Below are positions 38,301-49,821 of a stretch of 64,000 bases of DNA, in pieces (the stretch's first letter is position 1; each line of letters begins with the position of its first letter). Source of the stretch: Macrobrachium rosenbergii. Taxonomy: Eukaryota; Arthropoda; Malacostraca; Decapoda; Palaemonidae. The stretch is taken from positions 10,041,162 to 10,105,161 of the forward strand of contig NC_089749.1 in assembly GCF_040412425.1 (NCBI RefSeq). The letters run 5' to 3'. A program made the position numbers and the translations under genes. Below the pieces are notes generated by a model. That model saw only the letters and a list, made by a program, of their open reading frames with translations. It was not told the DNA's origin and did no database searches.

Positions 38301-41300
38301 GAAGAAGGTGCTCGAACCCCAAAGAGTTGCTCCTGAACTGGGTGGGAGCTTTTTAAGAAGCCTCTAACCGTGCGCAACCTCGAAACTGTGGAGGCCAACA
38401 GGAAAGAGAAGTCTTCAAGTCTGATTCTGGCAACTCGAGAGAATGGATGGATGAGAGAAGGCTGGAAAGTCAAACTGCTGGAGGAACAACTTGAGAATCC
38501 TGACTCAGCCTTGAGTTCTGAACAACTTAAATCCATCATAGATACCGGCTGTTGGGATGAGAGATTTGGTGAGAATAGGTAAGAAGCCCACTGAACTGCC
38601 TAAAATGGTCAAAGACAAACAGGAACACACCCTTGGGGAAGATTGTTTTCATTAGCAGTTTGAAAAGTAGCGAGGTCAGTAGGAAAGTAGCGTTACCTGA
38701 ACCTGCTAAAGAAGGACTAATGCCTCCAACTCAGCACTGCTGTCAAGCTGAAGGACAGCAACAAAAATGCCTTGAAGAGGAGAGATGAACACCAGCAGAA
38801 CAGATTGGCAGGCATAGAGAGGATCTCCACAAAGGAGTCATTTTGGTAAAGCTGAGCAGTTTGTCATGAGGAGGATGAAGATGACGAAGGTGAATATAAT
38901 AACATGCTCACAGGGAGCCCAGTTGTCAAGCAGTCAGTGTCAGATGAGAAAGAAATGAATCATTCAAGATGCAGCAGAAACTTAATGTTAATCTGAAACT
39001 GGTTATCTTTTTTTGGGTGCAGTAGAAATTTAATATTTATCTGAAACTGATTGCCTTTTTTTTTTTTTAATGAAAACAACATTGAGGGTTAAGAGAGGAC
39101 TTTGTTAAGATTCAAGGACACACATCAGTCGGGATTGCATTAAACTACCAAGACCACACCTAAGTTAGTAAAGACATATGTATGAGATGAGAGGACTTGG
39201 GCATGGGATTGGGCATAGACCATTAATCTGCATATGAAATGTGAAAGCATAATCTAAGTATTTCAGGGCTGTTTAATTTTTAACAAAAATGTACAGTGCT
39301 AGTGATAATTTTAAAGAAAAGTTATGAAGTTCATGTGGAAATAAAGTGATAGATTTTCATTTAACCATCTTTTTGTATAGTAAAGGAGTCAGTACATACT
39401 TTATTTGAAGTCATTACAAATAAAACTGCGATTTTTTAGTAATATACTGTAGTTACAGATTGAAGAATGAAGGGCTAGGACTAGTCATCTCTAATGCATT
39501 TTTACTCATTTGATGTTTCTCTTTTGTTGCTATGGTAACAGGTTCTCAATTTCTTTAAAATTATACAGTAGTTTGAATCACCAAAAAAGAGGATATTACC
39601 GTACAATGAAGCGAGATATGACAAGGCCTCCTATCAATTACTTTTTAGGGAAAACAGGGTTTTAAAATTGTGAGTAAAACTTTAATAAAATCCTTTTGTT
39701 TATGATTCATGCCAGGACTAGAAGTGATATGCTTTGTGTAGTTGGGGGTTGAATACCAGTTTGTACCAGGTACTTCAATTGAATACCAGTTTGTACCAGG
39801 TACTTGACAGATACCAGCTTGTACCAGGTACTTGATTGAATACCAGTTTGTACCAGGTACTTCAATTGAATACCAGCTTGTACCAGGCGCATCCTTAGCA
39901 TTTTGAAGGACAAGTGGAACTATGTCAGTGGAAAGGAGCATATGGATACTTGTTCGTGAAGTTTGTATTTTAGAGTAGAATTTCTACTAATTCAGAATTA
40001 CAGAAAGTGATGTATTTAGTTCCAAAATACTTCAACAGAGTCTTGGATCCATAATGCAAACCAGTATGCAGTCAAGTGGAAGCAGCCTTAATGATTTCGT
40101 AGACAGACCAGATGCCTATGTGAATGGGTACTCGAACACACTTTATCCTGGTTATAGCAATGGATATTTGAAAGGTTAGTCCTTTGTACAGATGTATGTT
40201 ATGCATTAATTAGCCTAAAAAAATTATGTTTGGTACAGTACATTATGGATTGTATGTTATTTTAAATGGTAGAAAATACAAAAAAATTCTGATGTACGTA
40301 CAGAATATCATTAGCTTTTAATCAGTATTAAGAATCATATATTTGGTGCAGTACCTTATCACCTGCCTTATTTTAACTTAATTGGACCATTGTACGTACA
40401 AACTGCTTGTGAACACCTAATTTAACCTAAATCTTTAGATAGATTTTAATTTTAAATGTTAGGAATGACAAAAGAGTCTGACATCTTTATCACGAATACA
40501 GCATCAAGCCCTACGCCCTCATGGGGTTCCCGTAAGAGCCGGAGTCCTGCACCCTCTCTTACTGGGTCATGGCGACAGCGACGAATGCACGAAGGTTATT
40601 CTCAACCCCTCGATGAATTTCGAATGGCTGGAATGCAGGGAAACTTGCCAGTTATTAAGTCCTTAGTACAACAAGGTATGGTCATGGATCTGATTATCTT
40701 AACCTTGTTGGAAAATATACTGTACTACTAATTTTAGAGTATTGATGTTGCTGAAGTAATTTTCTAAGTTGAGTTTATGTTTTATAAGTATCACTGCACA
40801 ACAGTCTATTTTTTCCAAACAAACTTTCCTAAATGAACTGCTGTTTGTTATGTAAGCAAAGAACCTTTTAAATGAACTACTGTTTGTTATGTAAGCAAAG
40901 AACCTTTTAAAATGCCCTGTAACTATTCTACAGAAAGGTGTTTGATGTTGAGCTAGAATACTAAATGGATTATTTTCAATTGTTAATTTACTGTTGTATC
41001 GTTGAAGACATTGCTAAGGATCATATCTTGAAAGCAGGCAGTGTACTTAAAATTTTTGTGCAGATATTTATTTTATACTTTATATTTTTGGAAGGAATTG
41101 CTGTGGACCAGATCTTAAAAAGTGGTTGGACATGCCTGATGTATGCTTGCTCATGCGCGAAGCCTCATGTTGTGCAGTATCTCTTGCAACAGAATGCTGA
41201 TCCAAATCTTCACAAAGGTAAATGATCTTGCGTTGATATTTTCGATTCAGGTCAAGACTATGCTTGAGGAAGGGTTGCATTTTAATGATACGTATATGCA

Positions 41301-44300
41301 TAATGATTATGAATTTTTTTTTTTTTTTGCATGAAAGTGATTATTTCTTGGTGTAAAATCAGAGTCCACAGAACTCATAAGGAGTCTGCGAAACTTATCA
41401 ATGTCAAGTTAAGTCTTGGATGTGCTCCAGTTGGCTTAAATGAAGGGACCTCCACCTCTCGCTTTTGTGGATATGTTTTCCCATGTTTGTGGTTATGTAA
41501 GCAACAGATGTTTATGTAGGAAACAGATGTTTACATAATGTGTAGTAAGTGCATGCTAAGTTGTTGTCTTTTATTATTTTAAAGTACTGTACTATCTGTG
41601 TATTCATACTGCTATTGTGTTACTGACCTCAGTCTCCTGACATCCAAAACATACTTTGGCATTTTATTGGAGACATTTGATGGCCTCAGGTCTGATAATA
41701 CACTGTTAAATGTCACTGTGGAATGTATCTGGCAGCTTCTCTTGTTTATGTCAGGGGAGGCCATCTTAGATTCTGGCCCTGTGCCATTTTACTGCTTGTT
41801 GAATGGTAGTCACAGGGTTTCTCACAGCACCCTATTTTTAGCCCCAGACTGCCATCACACAATTAGTAACAGGTTACTGTAATGTTTTCTTATTTCGGCT
41901 CCTGTGACCTCGTTACATAGCTATTTTTATTTGTTTGTAAACATTAGCCTTTAGAATTATCAAGGCTGGTGTACGACGTGCTACTACTATTCATGAGGTG
42001 TTTTTCATCTTTTTTATTTTAAATTATGATGTGCTAAACTTACATAACCTTAAAATTTTAGAAGAAATTAATTTTAATAAAAGACTTGGATTTTAATGAA
42101 CGTACAACTGTAGTTATGACTTAAATGACTGTCTTGCTAGTAACACTTCATTGCAGTTTTAACACAAGGGTCTTGGTAATGGTTAAATACTCTCATCTTT
42201 TTAAGCCAAGTTTTTCTACTCTCTCTCTCCCTTTCTCTTTTAGGTTAATTTGGAGAAATTCAGGTTTATATTTTAATGTATCGATGTAATTGTTAGTTTC
42301 ATCTGTTTATTGGCTATATCTTAGGAAGTACTATCCAGGATGATGTTCCATATGTATAGTTCAAGTTGATTATACAATGACCTTACAATAATAATAAACT
42401 ATACTGTAATGCAACCTTTCATTGATTTTACTTTGTGGAATTGAGGGTACTACTTTCTTTAAAAAAATTGTTCATTTATTCAAGTGATGAATATGAGTAC
42501 AATATTCATTTCAGTATTATTATTGAGAATGTCATCCAACCTTCTTAATTCATGTTAGGTTATTATTGCGTATCATTATGTTGTGATGTATAGTTATGCA
42601 CCATGCACTTTTACATTAATTTGGTCCCCATAGGGTGGTAGGGCCGCCAGTGCACCTCACACGGTGCACTGTTAGCATTACTTGAAGTACTTTGCAGCTT
42701 CCCATCAGCCCCAAGCTGCAACCCATCATTCCTTTTGCTGTACCTCTGTTCGTATTCTATCACTTTCATCTTACTTTCCACCCTCTCCCAGCAGTTGTTT
42801 CATAGTGCAACTGTGAGGTTTTCCACCTGTTACAACTTTAAAACCTTTTTACTCTCAGTTTCCCTTTCAGCGCTGAATGACCTTTGGCCTCTCTTTTGAG
42901 TTACATTCCCATAAATTTGGTGTGTTGTTTGTAACGCTTTTCCTCTTATTGTTCATTATGCTGTTTTAGTCATGCACTTTTCACATAAATTTGGTGTATT
43001 GATGTATACCTTTCACCTTTCCCAAGAGCTATTCACCGCTCTCATGGCTGCGTGTGCCTCAAGTCGGGAAAGTGAAACTGACCTTTTGGAATGTGTGGAA
43101 CTCCTGCTCAGCTACGGTGCACTTGTGAATACTGCCGAACGACACAGGATGACAGCGTTGATGTTTGCGAGCAAGGAAGGCCGCAGCACCATCGTTCAGA
43201 GATTAATCGAAGCTAAAGTTGATGTCAACAAGCAGGACAATAAAGGGTGGGTGAAATAAGAAATTCTGTACAGCTCTTTCTTTCCCTTGTGGTGCAACAT
43301 GATTAGAGATTCATTTTCATTCAAAGCTTTGACTCTGCTATACTCATAATTATAGAAAATTATAATTTTATATAAAATGTACTGCTTATGTAATGTTGAT
43401 ACGCTTGTGTAGTTAGGTCTTGTGGTTTAGGTTGGCCCATGATTTTTGGCTAATGAATCAATAATTTATTATATGCCTTGTTTATAGGTTGACTGGCTTC
43501 CTTGGTAGAGGAAGTTACCTTTACTAACGGTAATGCTCCTTTTATGTATGGTGTCAAAGAATCACCTTACATTTTTTCCTCACACAGGTGGACTGCACTA
43601 TGTTGGGCAGCTACAAAAGGTCATGGAAAAGTTGTTAGAATTCTTTTGCAACATTCAGCTGACCCAACAAAAATGAATAACCACGGGCAGCGGGCATCAG
43701 ACATTGCTCTTGCAGCAGGGTACCCTGAGGTAATGGAGCTTTTTCGAGATAGTATAGATCCACTCATTCTAGTTTTCTCTTTCTAGATCCACTCATTCTA
43801 GTTTTCTCTCTCTTAGTTTCATGCTTGATATACATTGTATTATTTTTTATATCTACTGCAACTCATTTGTCTTCTGTGTTACTGGCTAAAGATATGTGCA
43901 CCATTTCTCGTTTCAGATTGCAGACATCCTTGATCGCGTTATTGACAAAGGAACCGATGCTAAAGACAGCCTTTCCATCTTGGATGCTTTGCCCGATGCC
44001 ACATTGCCAAAGTCACCTAACGGGAGCAAAGATGCAATAATATACGGAGAATTGGAGATGGTTCTGTGTGGTCTTGAGTTGAAGGATTTGATTCCTTTGT
44101 TTCACAAACACAAGGTATTGATAATGCATAGTGTGCTGTGGTTAGTTATGTAGTTTATGAAATGTTTGATTACTTGTAAACAAGGACAAACCAGTTTATT
44201 TACTACTTTAGCCAATGACTGGGTGACCGTGTAGAGGCTTTTGTTACAGACAACCACAACCAATGCTTGTTTTGTTATTATCTTGGTCATCTGTCTTATT

Positions 44301-47166
44301 CTAATTTGTTAGGTGATATTGTGTGTTGAGCACTTAGCAGCCACTGATATTTGGTGATAGGGTGGGAAAAAACATCTAGTTTTTTATCATGGATGTTGGC
44401 GGTTACATTTGGTTTTTCCAGTATTTTAATACAGTATCTGCTGTAACAAAATTAAAAAATGCTGATTTCATATATATTCATTTTATAATCTTCTGCTGGT
44501 CTTTAACTGTGAACATGAAGTTCTCTATTCTTTTCAAACCTTCAGTAGCACACTACAGTATAATATAGCATAGCAGGAACTGTCACATCTAGGCCATGGA
44601 TTGAACTGTTTTGATAATATGAACTCTACAGTAATGAAGGGACATGAAACACTTATGTTTGTTTGTGCATGTCAAAGTTTTCTCTGTAATTTAATTATCT
44701 ATTTTAATAACCTGAATTCTGAAGTTTCTAGTGCCTGTTCACTGGGATATCTAGTCATATTACTGTACGCTATTTTTATTCTTGGCTGTTTCATAAGATG
44801 CAACGCATAAATTTGACTACTTTCCAATTCTTACTTCATCACTGGTACGTCTCTTTCAGGTGTCCTTTGAGTCATTTCTTCGCTTTACTGAGAAAGACCT
44901 GGAAAATATGAATATTGATGCCGTCGGAGTACGCAAGAAGATCCTCCATGCTATCAAGGAAATCCACAAAAAAGATTGGCAAACATCCAGTCTGCCTGAC
45001 TTAACGCAGAGTACCATGATTACGTAAGTTCAAGAATTTTGTAGCTTGTTTACATGTTAGAAAATTTTTTGAAAGGATAATGCTGGTAATTCTCTTAAGA
45101 GAATAAATGAGAGGAATGATAATAAATAAGTACTGTAAGTGGGTTGGAGTTGAGGTGGGAATGATTAGTCAGAAATATTGTAACAGAACATTTTGGTATG
45201 ATTGTACACTACAATAATGTATATAATTACAGTATACAGAAGCATGAAAAAGTACTTTAGGAAGACCAAAAGGCCTAGAAAGTCAAGGGAATAGGTAACA
45301 GCAAAAGATCATGGGAGATTTTTCATATTTAACCCATGAGGAAAATGACTAGCAAGACTGCACACTTGTTTTCCTCTAAAACCAGCCTGTTTGGGGAAAG
45401 AAATAACTTTTATGAAAATTGATGTTTCGTGTATTCTGGCAGAATTTGTAACCATTCCTATTACTCTCTGTTCTCCATTTGTGTGATCATCATTTCAGTT
45501 TTCAAGTCAATATCTAATCTTTTCTTCAGCTAAGTCCCATATTAATTCTTACTTGACTTCCTTCAAGATTTTTGGTAAGCAGGTTTTTACCTTTTCAGTT
45601 ACAGCCTCGATTCTAACTTATTGTTGCTCATTAGTAAAATATTTGTGTCACTTCAAGATGGTTTTCTGATTCAGCCCCTATTGCAGCGTTCCAGAAGCAG
45701 TGGCAATGATAGGCAACATCAACAAGCACATCAGGTACATGCATGCGTCGGTTGGATATTTACGGGACCAGATACAAGCCAACCCACGTCTTCTTCAGCT
45801 AGGCCAGGAGGTTCATTCTGTGTCATCTTTAGCATCCAATTGCGGAGACTCTTTGAAGTATACACAAGGGTTATTCGAGGAGCTGAAATTCTTCAAAAAT
45901 TACCTTGACAAAGTATGCATATTTTTTCATTTTAATTTTTGTTTAAGTTGAACCCATACACTGCAGAGGTTGTAGTGGCTCATAATTGGATGGAGACTTT
46001 GTGTGAAGTCAGTGGATAAAGGGATTGATATTTATTCCTGCTCAGATGCATCTAAAAAACCCACAAGATTTATTATTACAGTTTTTAATAAGTCAGTCTT
46101 AATATAGCTCATTGCCTCTGGTGTATGAAACCTGTTAATCATAATTAGCCTTTATTCAGTACACCGAAAGTTCTACCGACAAGCCAATCTCATAGTCCAC
46201 TAGCTGTCTCATACTTCAGTTTTACTTCTTTAGTGTTGGAGGATGCTACATTTCCCCGGTTTTACACATATTTTTCTCATTTGCCATTCTGTTTCTTGTA
46301 ATTTCTTGCACAGTTTTGTGTTCAGTAATATTCTGAAATAGTTCACATGAATATTTTTACCCTCTTAGATGTTTCATAAATGTTTTTGCAAGATTTTGCC
46401 CCCCTTTTTTTTTTTCTTTCATGTTGCTATTTCTCTTTTCTTACTCATTATTGTAATTTTTCCTCTTTATACAAGAAAATTCAAGATAAACAATCCATGC
46501 AAGAAAAAAAAAAAAGACTATAATTGGTCACCGTTACTCTTTAAAGTATACTTATTTAAAGCCTCCTTTATAAAGGTCTCTATGAAATTTCATAGAAAAG
46601 AAGTACTAATAAGAGTGAGAATTATATGGAGGCAGAATGTTCTGGGTACTATATCCAGTAGTACCCTTTTATGGTAAAAATGGCAGAGATTCCTAAAATC
46701 AACAGCAGTTTTGCTGGTTTGCAGAGACACTCTTTTCAGTAATAGAAATAGAATTCACTATATGTATATACCTGAAGTTATTGCTTCATGAATATTGAAG
46801 GAACTCATTCTTTCCATTTTGATATTAAGTTATTCATGTCCCATTCACTCAGAATGTGTTATAAATTGTTTATCTCATATGCTCTTGTAATTCTAGTGAC
46901 CCTCTTTCAGATTTTGCACGCACATTCTAGTCATAATAATTAATCTTGAACATATCTTCCAGGTGTCAGGAAATGCTGAATACAGTCCTGCGGATCTCAT
47001 AGTCGATTGCACAGACAACGGGAAAGTCTGGCAAAGACGTATATTGGCTTCTTTAATAGCAACAACTGCAGTTGCCACTGTTTTGTGGTATTCAAGGCCG
47101 AGGATGTTTGCAAAAGTATTTAATATTACAATTATGCCTGACGACGTAGTCACGCTTGACGTGTAA
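32372..47166 (+). CDS. Asz1: GASZ/ASZ1: ankyrin repeat, SAM and membrane-anchor protein (piRNA pathway)
   Basis: Exons: 32372-32505, 33969-34029, 40039-40174, 40463-40675, 41095-41217, 43027-43246, 43588-43729, 43917-44114, 44860-45023, 45687-45912, 46963-47166; all phases agree, giving 606 residues. There is a long Ser-rich N-terminus, about five ankyrin repeats (residues about 158-343, with repeats of the TALMFASKEG and TALCWAATKGH type), a SAM domain (about 380-450), a helical region, and a C-terminal hydrophobic segment (566-582) followed by basic residues. This order is specific to GASZ, which sits on the mitochondrial outer membrane and helps recruit piRNA-processing factors such as Armitage/MOV10L1 in germ cells. 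Mammalian GASZ is about 475 residues; the excess here is mainly N-terminal. The ATG at 32372 is chosen; a second in-frame ATG lies five codons later. Confidence 0.88.
37189..37254 (+). other. Candidate alternative first coding exon of GASZ
   Basis: Inside the 6-kb intron 34030-40038, an ATG opens a 22-codon frame (MDFAEIYENMHN...DSLDM) ending exactly at an ATG/GTGAGT donor in phase 0, the phase needed to join exon 40039. The upstream sequence has in-frame stops, so it would have to be a first exon with its own promoter. It would replace the 65 N-terminal residues with 22. Confidence 0.45.
39750..39889 (+). repeat. 30-bp minisatellite, about five copies
   Basis: Unit close to GAATACCAGTTTGTACCAGG plus TACTTCAATT, lying about 150 bases upstream of GASZ exon 40039. 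Confidence 0.8.
40831..40908 (+). repeat. 39-bp recent tandem duplication
   Basis: AAATGAACTGCTGTTTGTTA followed by TGTAAGCAAAGAACCTTTT is repeated with a single difference. It is intronic in GASZ. Confidence 0.75.
42625..42905 (+). mobile_element. SINE-like dispersed repeat common in decapods
   Basis: Begins GGTCCCCATAGGGTGGTAGG, contains CAGTGCACCTCACACGGTGC, GCTGCAACCC, CCACCCTCTCCCAGCAG, CATAGTGCAACTGTGAGG and CAGCGCTGAATGACC. I recognise these blocks as a high-copy decapod repeat. It sits in a GASZ intron in sense orientation and has no coding capacity. Confidence 0.6.
43917..45023 (+). other. SAM-domain exons of GASZ
   Basis: The two exons encode a SAM fold: LEMVLCGLELKDLIPLFHKHK, then VSFESFLRFTEKDLENMNI and GVRKKILHAIKEIHKK. 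SAM domains oligomerise or bind partners; in GASZ this supports granule assembly. Confidence 0.8.
46963..47166 (+). other. Last GASZ exon with tail membrane anchor
   Basis: It encodes a short polar stretch, WQRR, then a 17-residue hydrophobic segment (ILASLIATTAVATVLWY) and RPRMFAK, ending in TLDV. A moderately hydrophobic segment with flanking basic residues is typical of mitochondrial outer-membrane tail anchors and supports the GASZ call. Confidence 0.8.
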
Positions 47167-47375
47167 AATTGTTTGAAATGCCCCGATCCACTGTAAATAA
47201 GAAAATATTTAATCGGTCCAGTACTCAGTAAAATAGAACTAGGGTATTTTGGTAAATAGTTTGATCAGTAACATTGTTATTATATTGTCCTAAAAATAGC
47301 AGTCTGTATTATCAAAACCAATATCTTAATAGTTTATCATGGGTATGGCTGTGCTGATAGTTTATATGGCCAGTG

Positions 47376-47381
47376 AATAAA
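47376..47381 (+). promoter_or_regulatory. Candidate poly(A) signal of GASZ
   Basis: AATAAA about 210 bases after the GASZ stop codon. Confidence 0.45.
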
Positions 47382-48429
47382 TCAAAAGTAGAAATAGCTA
47401 ATACAGTAGTCATTTTATAAATTCAGGTTAGTGATTGTCATCTCGCTGTACTCACTGAAATTCTTACTTCATTTTTATATTGTCCTGTGCTTTATCTGTA
47501 TCACCATATAGTCACTTAAATTTGGAAAAATATGTATTTAGTTCTTATCTAGTCAGCCTGTGATATAGTAATAATAATGACAGTAAATGCTTCATTGATT
47601 TATGTAGTGGTTAAAGAAGAAAGTACCTATTTTTTTGTATTTGTAGCGAACGTTAAGTGGAATTATAGCTTCGGTCTGCTCAAGTTTGAACCCCAGTCAT
47701 ACAGCTCCTTCATATTTGGAGTAAACCAAACTAAACTCTCAGAAGTTTTTCAAGTTTTCCTGACCTTTAGCAACAATTCTTTCGACTAGTCCAATTTGCT
47801 GTTGGTGTAATTTTTCACGTGTTTAATCATACCTTTTTGGATGAAGGGTTGGTACAGCCTACTTCTACATTTGTATTTGCAGTAGAAAAAGCATATGCGT
47901 ATCTTTGTTGGTGTGGTACATTATGGAAAGGTTTATGTACATTAATAAAAATAGTGAGGACATAGTTTATTTCTAGGATGTGTTCAGCTAGAGGCTCTAG
48001 CAATGATTTCATGTCTGTGCAGCTTTCAAAGAATTTCTTTTCAGCAAGATTCTAGTACTTAGATTTTGTGTATAGTAATACTGGACAGTGCTGTAATGCC
48101 GTCATATTCAAATGATTTTGTAACTATGTATGCACTGATTATGTTCATTATAGATTAGGTTTGAAATTCCTATACAGTACTACTAATTATCAAGGTTCAG
48201 ATACTGAATTCAAATTACTACATTATTGTAAGCTGTACAAGCTAAATTGCAGAAAACTTAATAGTTGTTCATACACGAAACAAACCTTGGTCTTAACGTA
48301 GGGATAAATTCTTTTGCACTTCTTGCCAGCTTTTCTGGTTTTTTCTCTTTTTTGTGTGTGTGTTTTCTGTGTGATATTGTGTTGTTTGTGTGTTTCTTGC
48401 TTTTTTGAAACATAACCCCTGATTCTGCC

Positions 48430-49000
48430 AAGCCTCCCAGGCTTCGAGTCAAATCCATCCTGCAGATGGTAACAACCCTTGTTCCCGTTATTTGTCTTCT
48501 TTGTCTACAGACCCACATTCCACTTGTAGTAGGTGCAGAGCTAACGTTTGCAGCATAAGTAACCCCTGTTCCGAGTGTTGTCTTTGGTCTCCTGAGCAAT
48601 GGAAGAGATTAAGAGGAGGTATAAGAGGAAACCGATGGTTTATATCTTGGGAAGGCTTTTAGGTCTCCCTTGACGGCAGGCATTCCTATTCCCGCTCGTT
48701 CCACCTCTTCTTTACCTAAATCTTCTCTTGCTGCTGGTTCTTCTCACAAAGATTATTCTCCCTCTCATTCTTCTTCTTCGAGTTTGTCTTTAGAAGATTC
48801 AAGGGGATTCAGAAGTTCTTGTATGTAATGTTGCTGCCCTGTTATTTTGGGAGGGGAAAGCATTTCCCCTGTGAGGGAGGATTGATTGATTATGAAATTT
48901 AGGTCTTGAAGACCAAGTGCTGAAACCCATCAAGATTATTGAGCGAGGCAGCTCCTCTTGTACTTGTCTTTTCAGGAGGGATGAGCAGATGATGTCAGTG
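48430..49000 (+). mobile_element. Decayed gag-like fragment of a retroelement
   Basis: The plus frame around 48467-48620 reads a Cys-rich block (CSRCRANVCSISNPCSECC, then LWSPEQWKRL) of a kind seen in gag-like proteins of crustacean retroelements. Ser/Pro-rich coding-like sequence continues to about 49000 but is broken by stops and frameshifts. No reverse transcriptase or LTR was found nearby. Confidence 0.4.
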
Positions 49001-49511
49001 TTAGGCATTGCTAGGCCTATCAGGGGGGTACCAACCCTTTCTGGCCTTTTGTCTCACTGCGTATGATTTCGCTTCCCAATGACATCCGCCATGACAGTTT
49101 CCAGATCGTCAGTTTCAGTGACATCATCCCAACTTACAATGGCTCTCCCCGGGACTGTCTCCAATGTTAGTCTCCATGACGTCATCTCATCTGTCAGTGG
49201 CTCTCCCAGCACCTATCTCTGTGCCGCTTCTGTTGACCTCCCTCCATAGTCACCTACATCTGCTCCCTTTGATTCTTGTTCAAGCTCTCTTTGACAGAGT
49301 TGGTGTTTCTCAAGAAGTACAGCCATGTTGAGCTTCCCATTTCAAAGAAGAGACATTGCAGATCTTCCTCCTCTTCATCTTCGTATGTCCTGCTTATGGC
49401 CAGGAGGTGAGCCCAGGTGGTCCGAACCTCCAGTTGGTCATAACTTTCTTGTCCTCCCTCCAAGAGTGAGTCTTTCCTACGTTACGACCAGGATTTGTTA
49501 TGTGTATGAAC

Positions 49512-49821
49512 AAATGTCAAATTTTAAACCAGTTTTGTATTTTTCATAACTAACAAACATTCAGCCTTAATGTACATGACCCACCTCATGCCATCCCCAT
49601 TCTTTCTTGGGCTGGAAGGAAACCAATATGATGATGCATAGCTTGGGTAAAGCAGGTCGCATAGCGTCCTCCTCCAGACCTATTGGCTGACGCCCATTGC
49701 CACCAATTCTTTGTGTTTATTTTTATCTGGGCTCCAGCAAGTGCCAGAGAATTTATCCCTACATTAAGACTGAAGGTTTGATAGTTATGAGAAATACAAA
49801 TTGATCTAAAATTTGTCATTT
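49512..49821. mobile_element. 310-bp MITE with about 62-bp TIRs
   Basis: Arms 49512-49574 and 49760-49821 are near-perfect inverted repeats containing TTGTATTTTTCATAACTA and TTCAGCCTTAATGTA. The interior has no gene. No unambiguous target-site duplication. Confidence 0.65.

Larger units (their letters stand above)
34030..40038 (+). other. Long GASZ intron
   Basis: Besides the candidate alternative exon (37189-37254) it has a C-rich tract (35102-35126, able to form a G-quadruplex on the minus strand), a 163-codon antisense frame (38539-38048) with no recognisable domain, and the 30-bp minisatellite near its end. Confidence 0.5.
40463..43729 (+). other. Ankyrin-repeat exons of GASZ
   Basis: Four exons (40463-40675, 41095-41217, 43027-43246, 43588-43729) encode successive ankyrin units, recognisable as MAGMQGNLPVIKSLVQQG, WTCLMYACSCAKPHVVQYLL, FTALMAACAS..., TALMFASKEGRSTIVQRLI and TALCWAATKGHGKVVRILL. 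The repeat boundaries do not coincide with the exon boundaries. Confidence 0.85.

Noticed and set aside
38048..38539. 163-codon minus-strand frame in a GASZ intron
   Set aside because: No recognisable domain, overlaps an open plus frame, and there is no supporting splice structure; perhaps an old repeat.
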